DNA of 64,000 nucleotides from Mastacembelus armatus (GCF_900324485.2 NW_022872898.1:372001-436000), one strand, 5' to 3'; positions 11,759-22,161 are shown, numbered from the stretch's first letter. Translations and numbers: made by a program. The notes: generated by a model from the letters alone, not told the origin.

Positions 11759-12244
11759 AATGACTCTCAAACTTTTCCTGCCATTCCCCACTTAAGGCGG
11801 AGCATACAGTTTCAAGCCCCATTTCACCCCAAAAAATGACAATGAAACTTATTTCAAACTTAAAATGTTCAAATTTATTCAAAATAACTTCTAAATAAAT
11901 AATACAGAGTTCAAAGTGCATGAAAGTGCAGTTGTGTAATTACTTCGAAGTCGAGTGGTTTATTGACGAGATTGGGGTGCGTTGTTGGGTCTCATGCTGT
12001 CTGCTGCCAATGGTTTAAGACACACAACACACATGGGTCTCTCCTCTGCCCCCACCAGCCCCACTGTGAATCCAAGACCCAGGTAGGCTTCATCGTATTT
12101 TCCTTTTGGCTGGCTTTTTGCTTGATTTACCTTACTGTCTGTCGTGTTTTTGTCTGCTGGCGTGGAGTCGCCTGCTCTTTTAGGGGTCTGTGCAACAAAT
12201 TTATCCATTGTCATGCCCACTAATTGCGTCACTGCGTGAAGGTT
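11759..12244 (-). mobile_element. hAT (BED-finger type) transposon remnant
   Basis: The left edge CAATGACTCTCAAACTTTT resembles the CAGTGGTTCTCAAACTTTT ends of fish hAT elements. The minus-strand frame 12232-11960 reads KYDEAYLGLGFTV...ERPMCVVCLKPLAADSMRPNN, like the BED zinc finger start of ZBED5-type transposases. The catalytic domain is missing. There is no right-arm equivalent, since 11.51-13.06 kb is absent from the inverted copy. Confidence 0.65.
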
Positions 12245-12265
12245 TGCTTATTGTTCCACTACAAT

Positions 12266-12735
12266 TAAAACAGTACTGCTTGTGTATAAGTCTCTTCATG
12301 GCTCAGCACCACAGTACATCTCTGACATGTTGGTGCCATATGAACCACCTCGAACTCTGAGAACATCAGGGTCATGCCTTCTGCTCGTGCCCAGAGTCAG
12401 GACTAAACAGGGAGATGTAGCGTTTCAGTTCTATTCAGCTAAAACGTGGAATAGTCTTCCTGATGATGTTAGACAAGCCTCATCTCTGGCAATGTTTAAG
12501 TCCAAGCTAAAAGAATTTCTTTTTGATGTGGCATATGACATATGACAACAGAAAGTGCTTTATCTATAGTGATTTGTCTGCACTCATTCTCCTTTAATTA
12601 TGGTTCATGTTGATCTTCCACTATTTGCTGTTTCTTATTTTGATTTTTGCCATTGATTTGTGATTATGCTGATTGATTTGTGCTTTTAACTTTTATTTAA
12701 TTTATGTGAAGCACAAAATGTAAAGTAGTTCATTC
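12266..12735 (+). mobile_element. L2-like LINE, 3' fragment
   Basis: It encodes LVYKSLHGSAPQYISDMLVPYEPPRTLRTSGSCLLLVPRVRTKQGD...SAKTWNSLPDDVRQASSLAMFKSKLKEFLFDVAYD, the extreme C-terminus of the same L2-like family as 31840-32520. A decayed 3' UTR follows. It is 5'-truncated. Confidence 0.85.
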
Positions 12736-13169
12736 AGTGGTTGAAAGGATATACACAAACGAGAAGGCAAGTCAATATTAATACTGCAATTGAACACCAT
12801 AAGCAGAGAAACAGTAGTGTCTGCATTTGATACACATTTTTCACCAATAGGAAGTGAATCCTTTCAGCAATTTTCTTTACACAGGGAATAGATTGGGGGT
12901 TCAATGAACGGAGAACTGCAATTAAACACAGCCATATACAGTAGAGAAGACTATGCATACATGCATTAGACAGCTTAGAGTAAGGTAGAAAGTAACATGT
13001 CTGAAGAAGGACAAAGAAGTGCAAGTTTGCAGGACTTCTGTTTTTTCCTGAACAAAGGTTCTGACTGCTCTTTCAGCAAACACAGGGCATCATCAAAATA
13101 CTGCTGTCTATTGCAGCACACAGCTTACACATCAACTACATCTACTCATCTAAAGTCAGACAACTTCTT
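12736..13169. other. No gene seen
   Basis: AT-rich sequence. From about 13065 onward it is the inverted copy of about 30960-31040. No gene or element is recognised. Confidence 0.5.
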
Positions 13170-13242
13170 GTCTAATGTGGGGCTCAAAACACGTGACCCT
13201 GAGATTAAGAGTCTCATGGTCTACAAACTGAGCTAACCAGGC
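13170..13242 (-). pseudogene. tRNA-Lys(CTT), decayed
   Basis: The minus strand GCCTGGTTAGCTCAG, anticodon stem-loop TGAGA-CTCTTAA-TCTCA and GAGCCCCAC T arm identify Lys(CTT). The acceptor ends (GCCTGGT against ATTAGAC) and the T stem pair imperfectly. Its inverted partner is 30872-30944. Confidence 0.75.
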
Positions 13243-13775
13243 TTCACTTGGACTAGCCAGAGCATCCAATTGTGATACATGGCACAACCACTTTTTCGAC
13301 ACAGTGGACTAGTTCCATGTATGATAGAGTGGTGCACGTAGCACCACAATTAAACACTGTCAAGTATGTTTGAAAAGGTTATGCATACATGTATTAGACA
13401 GATTACAGAAAAGGTCAAACATAATCTCTTTAAAGAAGAAGAAGGAGCAAAATTCTTGACTATTGATTAAACTATTCTCTGGCAAGAATGAGAACATGAA
13501 ACAAAAGAAGTTATGTTATGCTAATTTAGAGATTTATGAGAAGAAAGCCAGAACTCCTAGCAAAAAAAAAAGTCAGAATTTTGAGAAAATTCAAAATTAG
13601 TCTATTAAAAAACAAATTGGTTTGAAAAACCCAGAGGATCAGAAAAAGTCCAAACTTTCACTCCTGCTTTCCTGACTGACATGTTTTCCATAAGCAGAAG
13701 TACAGGAGCCAAGAAGCAGAACAGATGAGGTGGATGGAAAATACCTGAGAAGAGTAGTATAAAACTTTGGACACA

Positions 13776-13823
13776 GTGATGGTGGTGTAGTGGTGAGCAT
13801 AGCTGCCTTCCACACAGGGGCCA
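13776..13823 (+). pseudogene. tRNA-Gly(TCC) 5' half relic
   Basis: GGTGGTGTAGTGGTGAGCAT then AGCTGCCTTCCAC matches vertebrate tRNA-Gly(TCC) through the anticodon loop; the 3' half is unrecognisable. The relic travels with the Tyr relic downstream in every copy (25897, 30385, 38014, 60567). Confidence 0.7.
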
Positions 13824-13872
13824 GTTGTATATAGGAGTCATAGCCAATGAAACTGCAGCATTGTTGATGCTG

Positions 13873-13959
13873 TCTAAGGTGCTCAGTTGGTAGAGTGGAG
13901 GACTGTAGGTTAAAATGGCATTTATCCTTAGATCGCTGTATCAACTTTGACTTGAAGGA
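13873..13959 (+). pseudogene. tRNA-Tyr(GTA) with intron, decayed
   Basis: GGTGCTCAGTTGGTAGAG, GGACTGTAG, an intron of about 15 nt, then ATCCTTAGATCGCTG and CTTGAAGG. The T loop and acceptor 5' end have drifted, so it is probably inactive. Inverted partner 30249-30335. Confidence 0.7.
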
Positions 13960-14099
13960 ATGTTGTTTTGTTTTGGTATCTTGTGTATCAGTTCACATTG
14001 GATGGATGTAAAATCAAGTTCTGATAACACATCTGATTTGTGGTATGATGTCACTTTCTGGATCTGTGTAATAGTTGAACACCTGTCTGCTCGGTGATT

Positions 14100-14101
14100 C
14101 C

Positions 14102-14138
<37 letters not shown>

Positions 14139-14402
14139 ATAAATATTTTATTCATACCCAAGAGGCGAAATTCGAGTGTGCAGTAGCACAGAGACCACAC
14201 AATGCCACATTATACAAATAAAACAATAAAAACAGACAGACAAATAAATAGTTAACAGGATACTTGCAATGCAAGTAATAAAGTGCACAAGTTCAACAAG
14301 AGCTGTTATACAGTCTTATAGCCCCAGGAATGAATGACCTCTTGAACCTTTCAGTTCTACAGAACATGGAGAGGAGCCTGTTACTACAGCTGCTATATTT
14401 TA
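14100..14402 (-). mobile_element. Non-LTR retrotransposon 3' end with (ATC)n tail
   Basis: On the minus strand the frame reads RTERFKRSFIPGAIRLYN, the C-terminal motif of many fish non-LTR elements. A 3' UTR and an (ATC)n microsatellite tail (14109-14137) follow. Inverted copy at 29808-30105. Confidence 0.7.
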
Positions 14403-14417
14403 AGGTTAGCTGCAAGT

Positions 14418-14490
14418 GGTGCTGTGGTTTAGTTGGTTAAAGCACCTGTTTAGTAAACAGGGGATCCTTGGTTCAAATCCCAGCAGTACC
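14418..14490 (+). tRNA. tRNA-Thr(AGT)
   Basis: 73 nt, GGTGCTG...CAGTACC acceptor, anticodon stem CCTGT/ACAGG with loop TTAGTAA (AGT). One mismatch in the T stem. The right-arm copy at 29721-29790 has lost its 3' acceptor through a deletion junction. Confidence 0.85.
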
Positions 14491-14865
14491 TCATTATTAA
14501 CTCCCTATAAATAGAATGAGTCCTGGTTTTCTCTTCCCATATACTGAAATGACACTTAGTACAAGAAGGAAATACTGCAAAACACATGTACAGAAGCAGT
14601 TCTTGTTACTGCTTTGTGACATTGTAAAAAAAAAAAAAAAACTCAGCTTTTTCTAAATAGCTGAATTACTAATGTTCTACCCTGTACTTTGATAATATTC
14701 TATGTCTCTCTCTTTGTAAAGTCATTTTCTACTTGAATATGTACACGTAACAGTAACAACACTGAATCACCTGCAAAGATATTCTGCATTAACCTGATAG
14801 TCAATTGGCAGAACATAGGTGGATCCAAGTATACCACATTTACAGTTAAATGTGTGTTATACACA
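14491..14865. other. No gene seen
   Basis: Unique-looking AT-rich spacer with an A-run at 14626-14640. Nothing recognised. Confidence 0.5.
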
Positions 14866-14941
14866 GCCTGGCTAGCTCAGTCAGTAGAGCATGATATTCT
14901 TAATCTCAGGGTTAGGGTTAGGTTTGAGCCCCACTTTGGGT
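14866..14941 (+). pseudogene. tRNA-Lys(CTT) with telomere-like insertion
   Basis: GCCTGGCTAGCTCAGTCAGTAGAGCAT and TTCTTAATCTCAGGG are tRNA-Lys(CTT). The variable loop and T arm then read GGGTTAGGGTTAGG before GAGCCCCAC, giving two vertebrate telomere-type units where GTCGTGGG is expected. The anticodon stem has one mismatch. Probably not functional. Confidence 0.75.
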
Positions 14942-15306
14942 GGTGGTGATTCTACAGGAGAGCTCCATGTGTTGAGAAGAGGTGATGTGACTTCAGGGGG
15001 GTAATAGGAGAAGGTGTTTCAGTGTCATTAAATAAACATAGATGAGTGACTGTATCATAAATGACTACAGAATTGTTTCCAGATTGAAACACAGACTAAG
15101 GGAATCTCCAGATATAGAACATTACATGTTTATACCTGCTGTTTTGTTTTTTGTTGAATAGATTTCTGTACAGTTTACAGAGAACATATGATTTTTACAG
15201 AACTTTGAGTGTACTGCTTTTTTTCCTTTCACTCTCACAACTCAGGACATGTTCTTATTCAATTTTCCTTGAATTAGATTATGAACACCCGTTTTAAAGG
15301 AGCCAC

Positions 15307-15356
15307 CACCCAACGTGGGGATCGAACCCACGACCCTGAGATTAAGAGTCTCATGC
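15307..15356 (-). pseudogene. tRNA-Lys(CTT), 3' two thirds
   Basis: Minus strand AGCATGAGACTCTTAATC, GGGTCGTGGGTTCGATCCC and ACGTTGGG are a well-preserved Lys(CTT) 3' part. The D arm and 5' acceptor have decayed into the adjoining degenerate SINE at 15372-15490. Confidence 0.75.
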
Positions 15357-15371
15357 TTGGAAACCAACTGG

Positions 15372-15490
15372 ACAGCATGGTGGATGAGTGGTTGGAACTG
15401 TTGCCTCGCAGCAAGGAGGTTCCTGGTCCAAAATCCTGCAGTGGCCTTTATGTGTGGAGTTTTCATGCTGGGTACTCTGGTTTCTGAATA
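15372..15490 (+). repeat. Degenerate SINE head (same family as 16856-17221)
   Basis: CAGCATGGTGGATGAGTGG, CTGTTGCCTCGCAGCAAG and GTGTGGAGTTTTCATG match the tRNA-like head and start of the body, with many changes. Confidence 0.6.
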
Positions 15491-15550
15491 TGAATGCTGC
15501 TAAACAGAGAATTGGTGAGATTTTATGTGAAGGGTAGCACACCTGCATGT

Positions 15551-15605
15551 GGCTTGTTGGTCTAGAGGTATGATTCTCTCCTGGGTTCAAGTCCTGGACG
15601 AGCCC
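15551..15605 (+). pseudogene. tRNA-Pro lacking its anticodon arm
   Basis: GGCTTGTTGGTCTAGAGGTATGATTCTC is followed directly by TCCTGGGTTCAAGTCC and GGACGAGCCC. Against vertebrate tRNA-Pro the 5' end, D arm, T arm and acceptor are all kept, but about 17 nt covering the anticodon loop and 3' stem strand are missing. Confidence 0.8.
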
Positions 15606-16521
15606 ATTCTTCTTTGAGCAGTAGTAAACTTGTTGAGAAAAACATCAAGGTATGTGTATGTTGAATACATATGTATTAGACTGTAGATTGACTTGTCTCC
15701 GTGAAACAAGTTGGGACCCACAGTAAGCTATCATTTGGACTAACTGACTAACTGTTGGACTGTGACTGTCAGTCTCTGTTGTTGAGAGTCAAGACTTAGA
15801 CTCAAACTGCAACTGGCAACTGGTAAGCTCATGGTTTTATTAATAGCTTCGCTATAAAAATAGATGTAGCTATAATGAAGTCAGTTTTTAGATACAGTGC
15901 ATGTAATTAAAAATATCTGAGGGGATTTCACTGAATCCAACATGTGGACAGAGGCTGCTACTGAACATGTCTCATCAGCAGCAAAGGGGAAGGCTGGAAG
16001 TTTGTTCCAAAAGAAGCCTGTCATACTCAAGACTTGGCAACACAGATATAACCATGAGGCTGTTGTACAGACACATATAGACTGACTGTCCTTCACATAA
16101 AATCTGATTTGTAGCATTTGTATTGACAGGTTTATATTTATACAGACATACATTCAGTGGGTAACAGTCAGTCTCTGTTGTTGCTGAAGGAGCTACCTGG
16201 CCTGGATGACTGTTGTGTTGCTGAGTTAGTCTGTTGCTGTTTCTGTCTACAAAAATGTAAAAAAAAGAGTAACACAATCTGAGACCTGGTGTATTGGTTT
16301 ACATTACATATTATAACACAATATTAGTAGTAAGTAGTATTATATATGTAGTATTAATACCACATGGTTTTGCACTGAAATCACAAAAAGGCACAATGAC
16401 ATAAGAACATCTCTTTATGTACCACATTTTTTTGATTTTTTGATCTCTGAAGTTCTCTCCTTACCCTATTCATTTAGCCCTAAGACACAAATATAGAAAA
16501 AATTGAAAATAAATTGACCTC
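15606..16521. other. No gene seen; contains a shared 100-bp repeat
   Basis: Mostly unique-looking. 16161-16265 (CAGTCAGTCTCTGTTGTTGC through the AAAAATGTAAAA tract) recurs at 18828-18930, 22746-22850, 41105-41215 and partly near 21170 and 42745. Its nature is unknown. Confidence 0.5.
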
Positions 16522-16855
16522 TCAGATTTTCTTAGTCATCTTCAGAGCTTTACAGTCCCACTTGTAGAGGAGCCAGGCGTTAATCACAGCAAGGATGATG
16601 GTGTGCCAGAAGATGTAAATGTACCAGCGGTGGGATTTCATGAGGAACTTGTACTTGGTAGCAAATGAGTCCAACAAATCCACACCTCCCATGTGTTTGT
16701 TGTAGGTACCAACAATGTAAGGCCTCTCAACATCAATGAGGGGTTTGGTAGCTGAATCGCTGAATCTTCTGCACAGGTTCTGGTCCAGCAAAGGATGACA
16801 CAAGTGTGACCGTTCTGTTGTCGTACCATTTGACAGTGCAGATATTCTGGTTCTG
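16522..16855 (-). mobile_element. piggyBac transposase fragment
   Basis: The minus-strand frame contains YNKHMGGVDLLDSFATKYKFLMKSHRWYIYIFWHTIILAVINAWLLYK, the conserved C-terminal block of piggyBac (DDE_Tnp_1_7) transposases. Only about 110 residues remain, and no terminal repeats are seen. It abuts a SINE on its 5' side. The whole segment is absent from the right arm. Confidence 0.85.
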
Positions 16856-17221
16856 GGCAGCATGGTGGATGAGTGGTTAGCACTGTTGCCTCACAGCAAG
16901 AAGGTAGTGGGTTCGCAACCTGGCCTTTCTGTGTGGAGTTTGCATGTTCTCCCCGTGCTTGTGTGGGTTTACTCCGGGTTTCCTCCCACAATCCGAAAAC
17001 ATGCATGTTAGGTTAATTGGTGAATCTAAATTGCCCGTAGGAGTGAGTGTGAGTGTGTGAGGTTGTCTGTCTTTGTGTGTCCATATGTGCTCCTGTGATG
17101 GACTGGTGACCTGTCCAGGGTGTACCCCTGCCTTTCACCCGAGAGAGAGCTGGGATAGGCTCCAGCAGATCCCCGTGACCCTGGCTTTCAGGAAAAAGTG
17201 GGTACAGAAGATGGATGGATG
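16856..17221 (+). mobile_element. tRNA-headed SINE, full-length copy
   Basis: The tRNA-like head GGATGAGTGGTTAGCAC (A-box-like) and GGGTTCGCAACC (B-box-like) is followed by a conserved body (TGGAGTTTGCATGTTCTCCC, GACTGGTGACCTGTCCAGGG) and an ATGGATGGATG tail. The tail resembles RTE/Rex3-type LINE ends. The exact Repbase name is not certain. Confidence 0.75.
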
Positions 17222-17439
17222 TTGTGGTTCCCTACCACTCAGACATCAAAGCTTCCTCTCCCACTTATAAACACCTCTTCTATCCAATAGCATTGTGAGG
17301 ACAAACAACAGAAGAATTGAATTTTAGAATTGTTAAAAGTGATGTTGTAATTCTGCAACAGTGGGCTTTACATGGTTAAATTCATTCTTGTAGTGGTCTT
17401 GGTGAATAAAATTCAGGTCCTGGTTCTCGTTTATCATCC

Positions 17440-17505
17440 CACTGCTGTAGTGGTCCTGGTCCCAGAGGCCGGTGGATCGAAACCATCCTTTGCTATACGT
17501 TTAGA
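17440..17505 (+). pseudogene. tRNA-iMet relic
   Basis: CCCAGAGGCCGGTGGATCG then AAACCATCCTTTGCTATA is the 3' half of initiator tRNA-Met, compare 49286-49357. The 5' half is shortened to CTGCTGTAGTGGTCCTGG. Copies at 21325, 29697 and 42577. Confidence 0.7.
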
Positions 17506-17711
17506 TTATGATACTGACACAATGACACAGTTGGGAAGAAACGGTGTGTTGGGGATGTGGGGGTTCCATTCAGAGCTGATGTTACTATAGCTTTACTTCA
17601 AACCCAAGTGTCAGAAAACTTCAATATTGACTAATCAGCCATAAAATTAACTATAACATCTATTCTACTACAACAAGTGTTTATATACTATGTTAACATT
17701 ACTAAGAATCT

Positions 17712-17874
17712 AAAGGTTGAGTCATAGCAAATGGACTTTCAGTTTTAAGGCCTCAACGTTTCACCACCCATCCAGGTGGCTTCATTAGTCTAAGAGAAAG
17801 TTGGACTGGAACCTGCAATTTATCTGACAGAGATACATTGGAACTGAAAGTCCAATTGCCACGACTCAACCTTT
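17712..17874. repeat. Foldback (inverted-repeat) element, copy 1
   Basis: The ends AAAGGTTGAGTCATAGCAA and TTGCCACGACTCAACCTTT are inverted, followed inward by a second inverted pair (GGACTTTCAGTTTT / GGAACTGAAAGTCC). The core reads CACCACCCATCCAGGTGGC. Non-coding. Copies at 21598-21757, 29320-29482 and 42202-42362. Confidence 0.75.
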
Positions 17875-18249
17875 GATAATTTGTTTTTATTTTTTTCTCT
17901 ATCTGACTTTCTTCTCAGAATTCTTCTTTTTCTCTGAATTGTGACTTTTTCCCTCAGACAAATATCACAGTGCCCATAATCCTGTTCTGTAAAGCTTTGA
18001 GACTAACTGAATAGGTAAACATGCTGGCATGACAAAGTATAGCTGACCTGGTTGAGCTCAAACCACCGTTGTTTCAGTCGAATAAAGGCACTTGGAGACT
18101 TGTAACACAGAAACACTGGAATGATTGAGAAGAGAGTGACTTTAATACTACACCAACAAAGCTGTGTTATTAGTTTGGAGGTATGACTTCTTGACTTTCA
18201 ACTCATTTATGGGCAAACTCTGAATACAGACAAATCACCAGAAGGAAGA

Positions 18250-18263
18250 CGTCCCTGGGTGGA

Positions 18264-18296
<33 letters not shown>

Positions 18297-18323
18297 AGCG
18301 CTGACCTTTAACACCACAGAGAC
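18250..18323 (-). tRNA. tRNA-Asn(GTT)
   Basis: 74 nt, minus strand. GTCTCTG/CAGGGAC acceptor, TTCGG-CTGTTAA-CCGAA anticodon stem-loop, GGTTCAAGTCC T loop. The D arm reads GTGTTAAAGGTCAGC, a slight change from copies with GCGTAATAGG. Four copies in the window. Confidence 0.88.
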
Positions 18324-18990
18324 AGTCAGGAGAACATTTTTCATTTTCATTTCCTCTCTTAGGGACACATTTTCAGACCTGGTTTCCCACTGACTGTCTA
18401 AACAAAGCACAATACATATGACTGCACATAATTTCAGGTGGGCATTAAGAAGAAGCCCTGTGTGAGGTTTGAACTTTTTATATCAGGTTCTGATATAAAA
18501 AGAAGAAAGTTCCTCCTTTTATGTTTGGATGTTTTGAGAACAGTAAGATGTTGATGTGCAGGACCACAGGATTTTTTAAAGCCAGATTGGAAACAAGACA
18601 CAAAGCATAGGGCTGTGCACACAATTGACTATGTTTATGTGTAATACCTTCATTTTTGAGCCATTGTGTCAACGCTAACCTTCTCAACTTGGACACAAAC
18701 AGTTCCTTCAGTCCTCGTAGTTCACCAAGTGCTGAGTTACAAAGAAAAGCTTGACACACTCCTATGGCAATTTAGAATAACCAACCAACCTGACATACAT
18801 GTTTTTGGACAGTGTGTAACAGTCAGTCTCTGTTGTTGCTGAAGGAGCTACCTGGCCTGGATGACTGTTGTGTTGCTGTTGTTGAGTTAGTCTGTTGCTG
18901 TTTCTGTCTACAAAGATGTAAAAAAAAAAAAAACTATATTATATAAATATTTTAGTATTAATACAAAATATTAAAGTGGTCACATCTGAG
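18324..18990. other. Duplicated spacer, no gene
   Basis: Shared with 22189-22915, 28560-28870 (inverted) and 41040-41770 (inverted). No coding potential recognised. Confidence 0.6.
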
Positions 18991-18993
18991 TCT

Positions 18994-19369
18994 GGCATCA
19001 CGGTGGCTGAGTGGTTAGCACTGTTCCTTCACAGCAAGAAGGTCGTGGGTTTGCAACCTGGCCTTTCTGTGTGCAGTTTGCATGTTCTCCCTTTGCTTGT
19101 GTGGGTTTACTCCAGGTACTCCGGTTTCCTCCCACAGTCCAAAAACATGCATGTCAGGTTGATTGGTGACTCTAAAATTGCCCGTAGGAGTGAGTGTGAG
19201 TGTGTGAGGTTGTCTGTCTTTGTGTGTCTATATGTGGCCCTGTGATAGACTGGTGACCTGTCCAGGGTGTACCCCTGCCTTCCACCCCGAGAGAGAGCTG
19301 GGATAGGCTCCAGCAGATCCCCGTGACCCTGAGCCAGGAAAAGCGGGTATAGAAAATGGATGGATGGAT
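18994..19369 (+). mobile_element. tRNA-headed SINE, full-length copy
   Basis: Same family as 16856-17221: head GGTGGCTGAGTGGTTAGCAC, full body, ATGGATGGATGG tail. Duplicated with its flanks at 22916-23289 and 40666-41039. Confidence 0.78.
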
Positions 19370-19439
19370 ATATTATTTTGTTTTATATTCCATAGCCTGC
19401 CCATATACCTGGGCAATATATTGTACATATATATTTCAT

Positions 19440-19673
19440 GCATATATTAGTTATATGGAAACCTGTATTTTTCCATCTATACACTGTACATTATTCATCT
19501 CTATTGTCTACACAACCATACTCTACCTGCACTTGGTACTTAATGCTTCTTTGCACTTCTGGTTGGATGTCCACTGCATTTCATTGGCTCTGTACCTGTA
19601 CTCTGCTAAATGACAATAAAGTTGAATCTAATCTAATCTAATCTAATCTAATCTAATCTAATCTAATCTAATA
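19440..19673 (+). mobile_element. Non-LTR retrotransposon 3' UTR with (TAATC)n tail
   Basis: TTTGCACTTCTGGTTGGATG, AAATGACAATAAAGTTGAAT and then nine or so TAATC units form a common fish LINE 3' end. The short open frames inside it are chance. Copies at 23355-23595 and 40365-40600. Confidence 0.65.
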
Positions 19674-19955
19674 CTAGTAAAACATATTTAAAATGTAACA
19701 TTTCTAACGAATGTCAACACAATATGCAAACATTCAATAACAAACTGATTCATCATCTGGACTTATATGCACTGATATGTATTGTACATTGTTTAGACAG
19801 TCAGTGGGAAATCAAAAGGAGAAAAGTGAAGTGCTTTGACACAATAACTATGTCCTGGGTGGGTTCTTGGGCACATCTCAACCTCATGAAGGTCAGCTGG
19901 AAGTTATTCTGGGAATTCTGCACAGATCATGTATTTCAAACATCTGTTTCAATGT

Positions 19956-20035
19956 GACAAGGTGACAGTGGTTAAGGTGATGGACTGCTAATCCACTGTG
20001 CTTTGCATGTGTGGGTTCAAATCCCATCTTTGTTG
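19956..20035 (+). tRNA. tRNA-Ser(GCT)
   Basis: 80 nt with a long variable arm. GACAAGG/CTTTGTT acceptor uses wobble pairs, and TGGACTGCTAATCCA gives anticodon GCT. The D arm is shortened (GACAGTGG), so activity is uncertain. Copies at 23878-23957 and 39999-40078 (minus). Confidence 0.75.
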
Positions 20036-20239
20036 TGAAAACTGGTGTTTGGTGTTCAAAGATAAAAAATGTGACATTAACAAAGACTTGAGTATATCCT
20101 TTGCTTCAATTTGGAGTTAGAGCATGTATTGGCATTTGTGTATATAGAGGGAGAACCATAGTAAAATAAAAGTGGCATTGATGTGGCCACACTAACCAGA
20201 CTGGAGTACCTGTGCTGATGACTTCCTTGGTGGGGAGTA

Positions 20240-20285
20240 GTAGCAGAGGACGGTTTTCAGTGCATCGACCTCTGAATTATGCACA
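20240..20285 (-). pseudogene. tRNA-iMet 3' half relic
   Basis: On the minus strand ATTCAGAGGTCGATGCACTG and ACCGTCCTCTGCTA correspond to the anticodon 3' stem, T arm and acceptor of initiator tRNA-Met. Copies at 24160-24199 and 39757-39796 (plus). Confidence 0.65.
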
Positions 20286-20584
20286 AAACAGAAAAAAAGA
20301 TGTTTTTCTCTTTACCTTTAACATGAGCAAAGCTCAACCGTTCTCTGTAGCTACACTGAACCATACCTAACCTCTGTTACTATGGAAACACTATCTGAAG
20401 GGGGAACTGACATCAAAACAATAATGACAGTACACTGTGTTTGTTGGTTCCCTCTCATTCAAATGAGACATGATGTCAGCATTAACCTAACCTAACTGGA
20501 ACACACACAGCAACACAGTTTTTTCAGTCCTCAAAGTCCACTAAGGCAAGAAGACATAAATGTAGTGCATTTTTGAATAACAGA

Positions 20585-20664
20585 CCACTGTTAAGAGGAT
20601 TCCAACCTTTGCAGGGAATGAATGAATTTCAAGCCCATCACCTTAACCGCTTGGCCACAACAAC
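20585..20664 (-). pseudogene. tRNA-Ser(TGA), decayed
   Basis: Minus strand GTTGTTGTGGCCAAGCGG, TTAAGGTGATGG and CTTGAAA (anticodon TGA) are preserved. The variable arm and T arm (AAAGGTTGGAATCC) and 3' acceptor are degenerate. Right copy at 43297-43378. Confidence 0.7.
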
Positions 20665-20756
20665 TTGCACATGTAACTACTGAATTTGAGATATTTAAAA
20701 CAACAACATGTCTTGTTTAAAGTATTTTTAAAAAGTAATATTTAATATTGGTGCTG

Positions 20757-20852
20757 TGATGGACTGGTGACCTGTCCAGGATGAAGCCTTTTTGATTTTC
20801 TTTATTTCAACATTTTAAGTAGGAATAAGTGGGTATGGATAATAGATGGATG
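20757..20852 (+). repeat. SINE tail relic
   Basis: GTGATGGACTGGTGACCTGTCC and a degenerate TAGATGGATG end, from the 16856 SINE family. Mirrored at 43111-43211. Confidence 0.6.
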
Positions 20853-21204
20853 TTTTATTCCAGTCGTAAAACTAATCACAGTTATAGGGCTGAGCTCAGT
20901 TACATCAGTGTCACACTTGAATTATGTTCATATGGTTGTTCCATGGTGACAGTTTATGAATCAGTGCAGTAACATTAGACTGTAAGTAGACTGTTACTAT
21001 TGCAGAACAGTATTTATACTAAAGTCTCCAGTAAAAATGTATCTGTGTAATAAAGTGCTATGTCATTTGCTGATGATGTTAAATCTTTTGTGATCCCATT
21101 TATAGACCACTGTGAAATGAAATACAACTGCAAAATAATGAGCTAACTGCTAACTGAGGTGAGCTGACTGCAACAGTCATCCAGGCCAGGTAGCTCCTTC
21201 GGCA
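20853..21204. other. No gene seen
   Basis: Spacer between the two tandem units, mirrored at about 42.76-43.10 kb. Nothing recognised. Confidence 0.5.
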
Positions 21205-21324
21205 ACAACAGAGAGTTGTTAAAAGTGATGTTGTAATTCTGCAACAGTGGGCTTTACATGGTTAAAGTCATTCTTGTAGTGGTCTTGGTGAATAAAATTC
21301 GGGTCCTGGTTCTCGTTTATCATC

Positions 21325-21387
21325 CCACTGCTGTAGTGGTCCTGGTCCCAGAGGCCAGTGGATCGAAACCATCCTTTTCTATACCTT
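21325..21387 (+). pseudogene. tRNA-iMet relic, copy 2
   Basis: As 17440-17505: CCCAGAGGCCAGTGGATCG and AAACCATCC. Confidence 0.65.
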
Positions 21388-21597
21388 TAGATTATGATAC
21401 TGACACAATGACACAGTTGGGAAGAAACGGTGTGTTGGGGATGTGGGGGTTCCATTCAGAGCTGATGTTACTATAGCTTTACTTCAAACCCAAGTTCGGA
21501 AAACTTCAATATTGACTAATCAGCCATAAAATTAACTATAACATCTATTCTACTACAACCAAGTGTTTATATACTATGTTAACATTACTAAGAATCT

Positions 21598-21757
21598 AAA
21601 GGTTGAGTCATAGCAACTGGACTCAGTTTTAAGGCCTCAACGTTTCACCACCCATCCAGGTGGCTTCATTAGTCTAAGAGAAAGTTGGACTGGAACCTGC
21701 AATTTATCTGACAGAGATACTTGGAACTGAAAGTCCAATTGCCACGACTCAACCTTT
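21598..21757. repeat. Foldback element, copy 2
   Basis: Same inverted ends and core as 17712-17874. Confidence 0.75.
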
Positions 21758-22114
21758 GATAATTTGTTTTTTTTTTCTCTATCTGACTTTTTCTCAGAAT
21801 TCTTCTTTTTCTCTGAATTGTGACTTTTTCCCTCAGACAAATATCACAGTGCCCATAATCCTCTTCTGTAAAGCTTTGAGACTAACTGAATAGATAAACA
21901 TGCGGCCATGACAAAGTACAGTTGACCTGGTTGAGCTCAAACCACCATTGGTTCAGTCAAACAAAGCTACTTGAAGACTTGTAACACAGAAACACTGGAA
22001 TGACTTCAATACTTCACCATCAAAGCTGTGCTATTTTGTTTGTAGGTATGACTTCCTGACTTTCAACTCATTTGTGGTCAAACTCTGAATACAAACAAGT
22101 CACCAGAAGGAAGA

Positions 22115-22128
22115 TGTCCCTGGGTGGA

Positions 22129-22161
<33 letters not shown>

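Larger units (their letters stand above)
17335..20460 (+). repeat. Tandem segmental unit, copy 1
   Basis: Copy 1 of a unit of about 3.9 kb: iMet relic, foldback element, Asn, SINE, LINE tail, Ser(GCT), iMet 3' relic. Copy 2 is 21205-24340, and an inverted copy of copy 2 is at about 39.6-42.8 kb. Confidence 0.85.

Noticed and set aside
19620-19675. Regularly spaced TAATC units resembling a short repeat array
   Set aside because: No spacers; this is the simple-repeat tail of a LINE, not a CRISPR array, which would not be expected in a fish genome.
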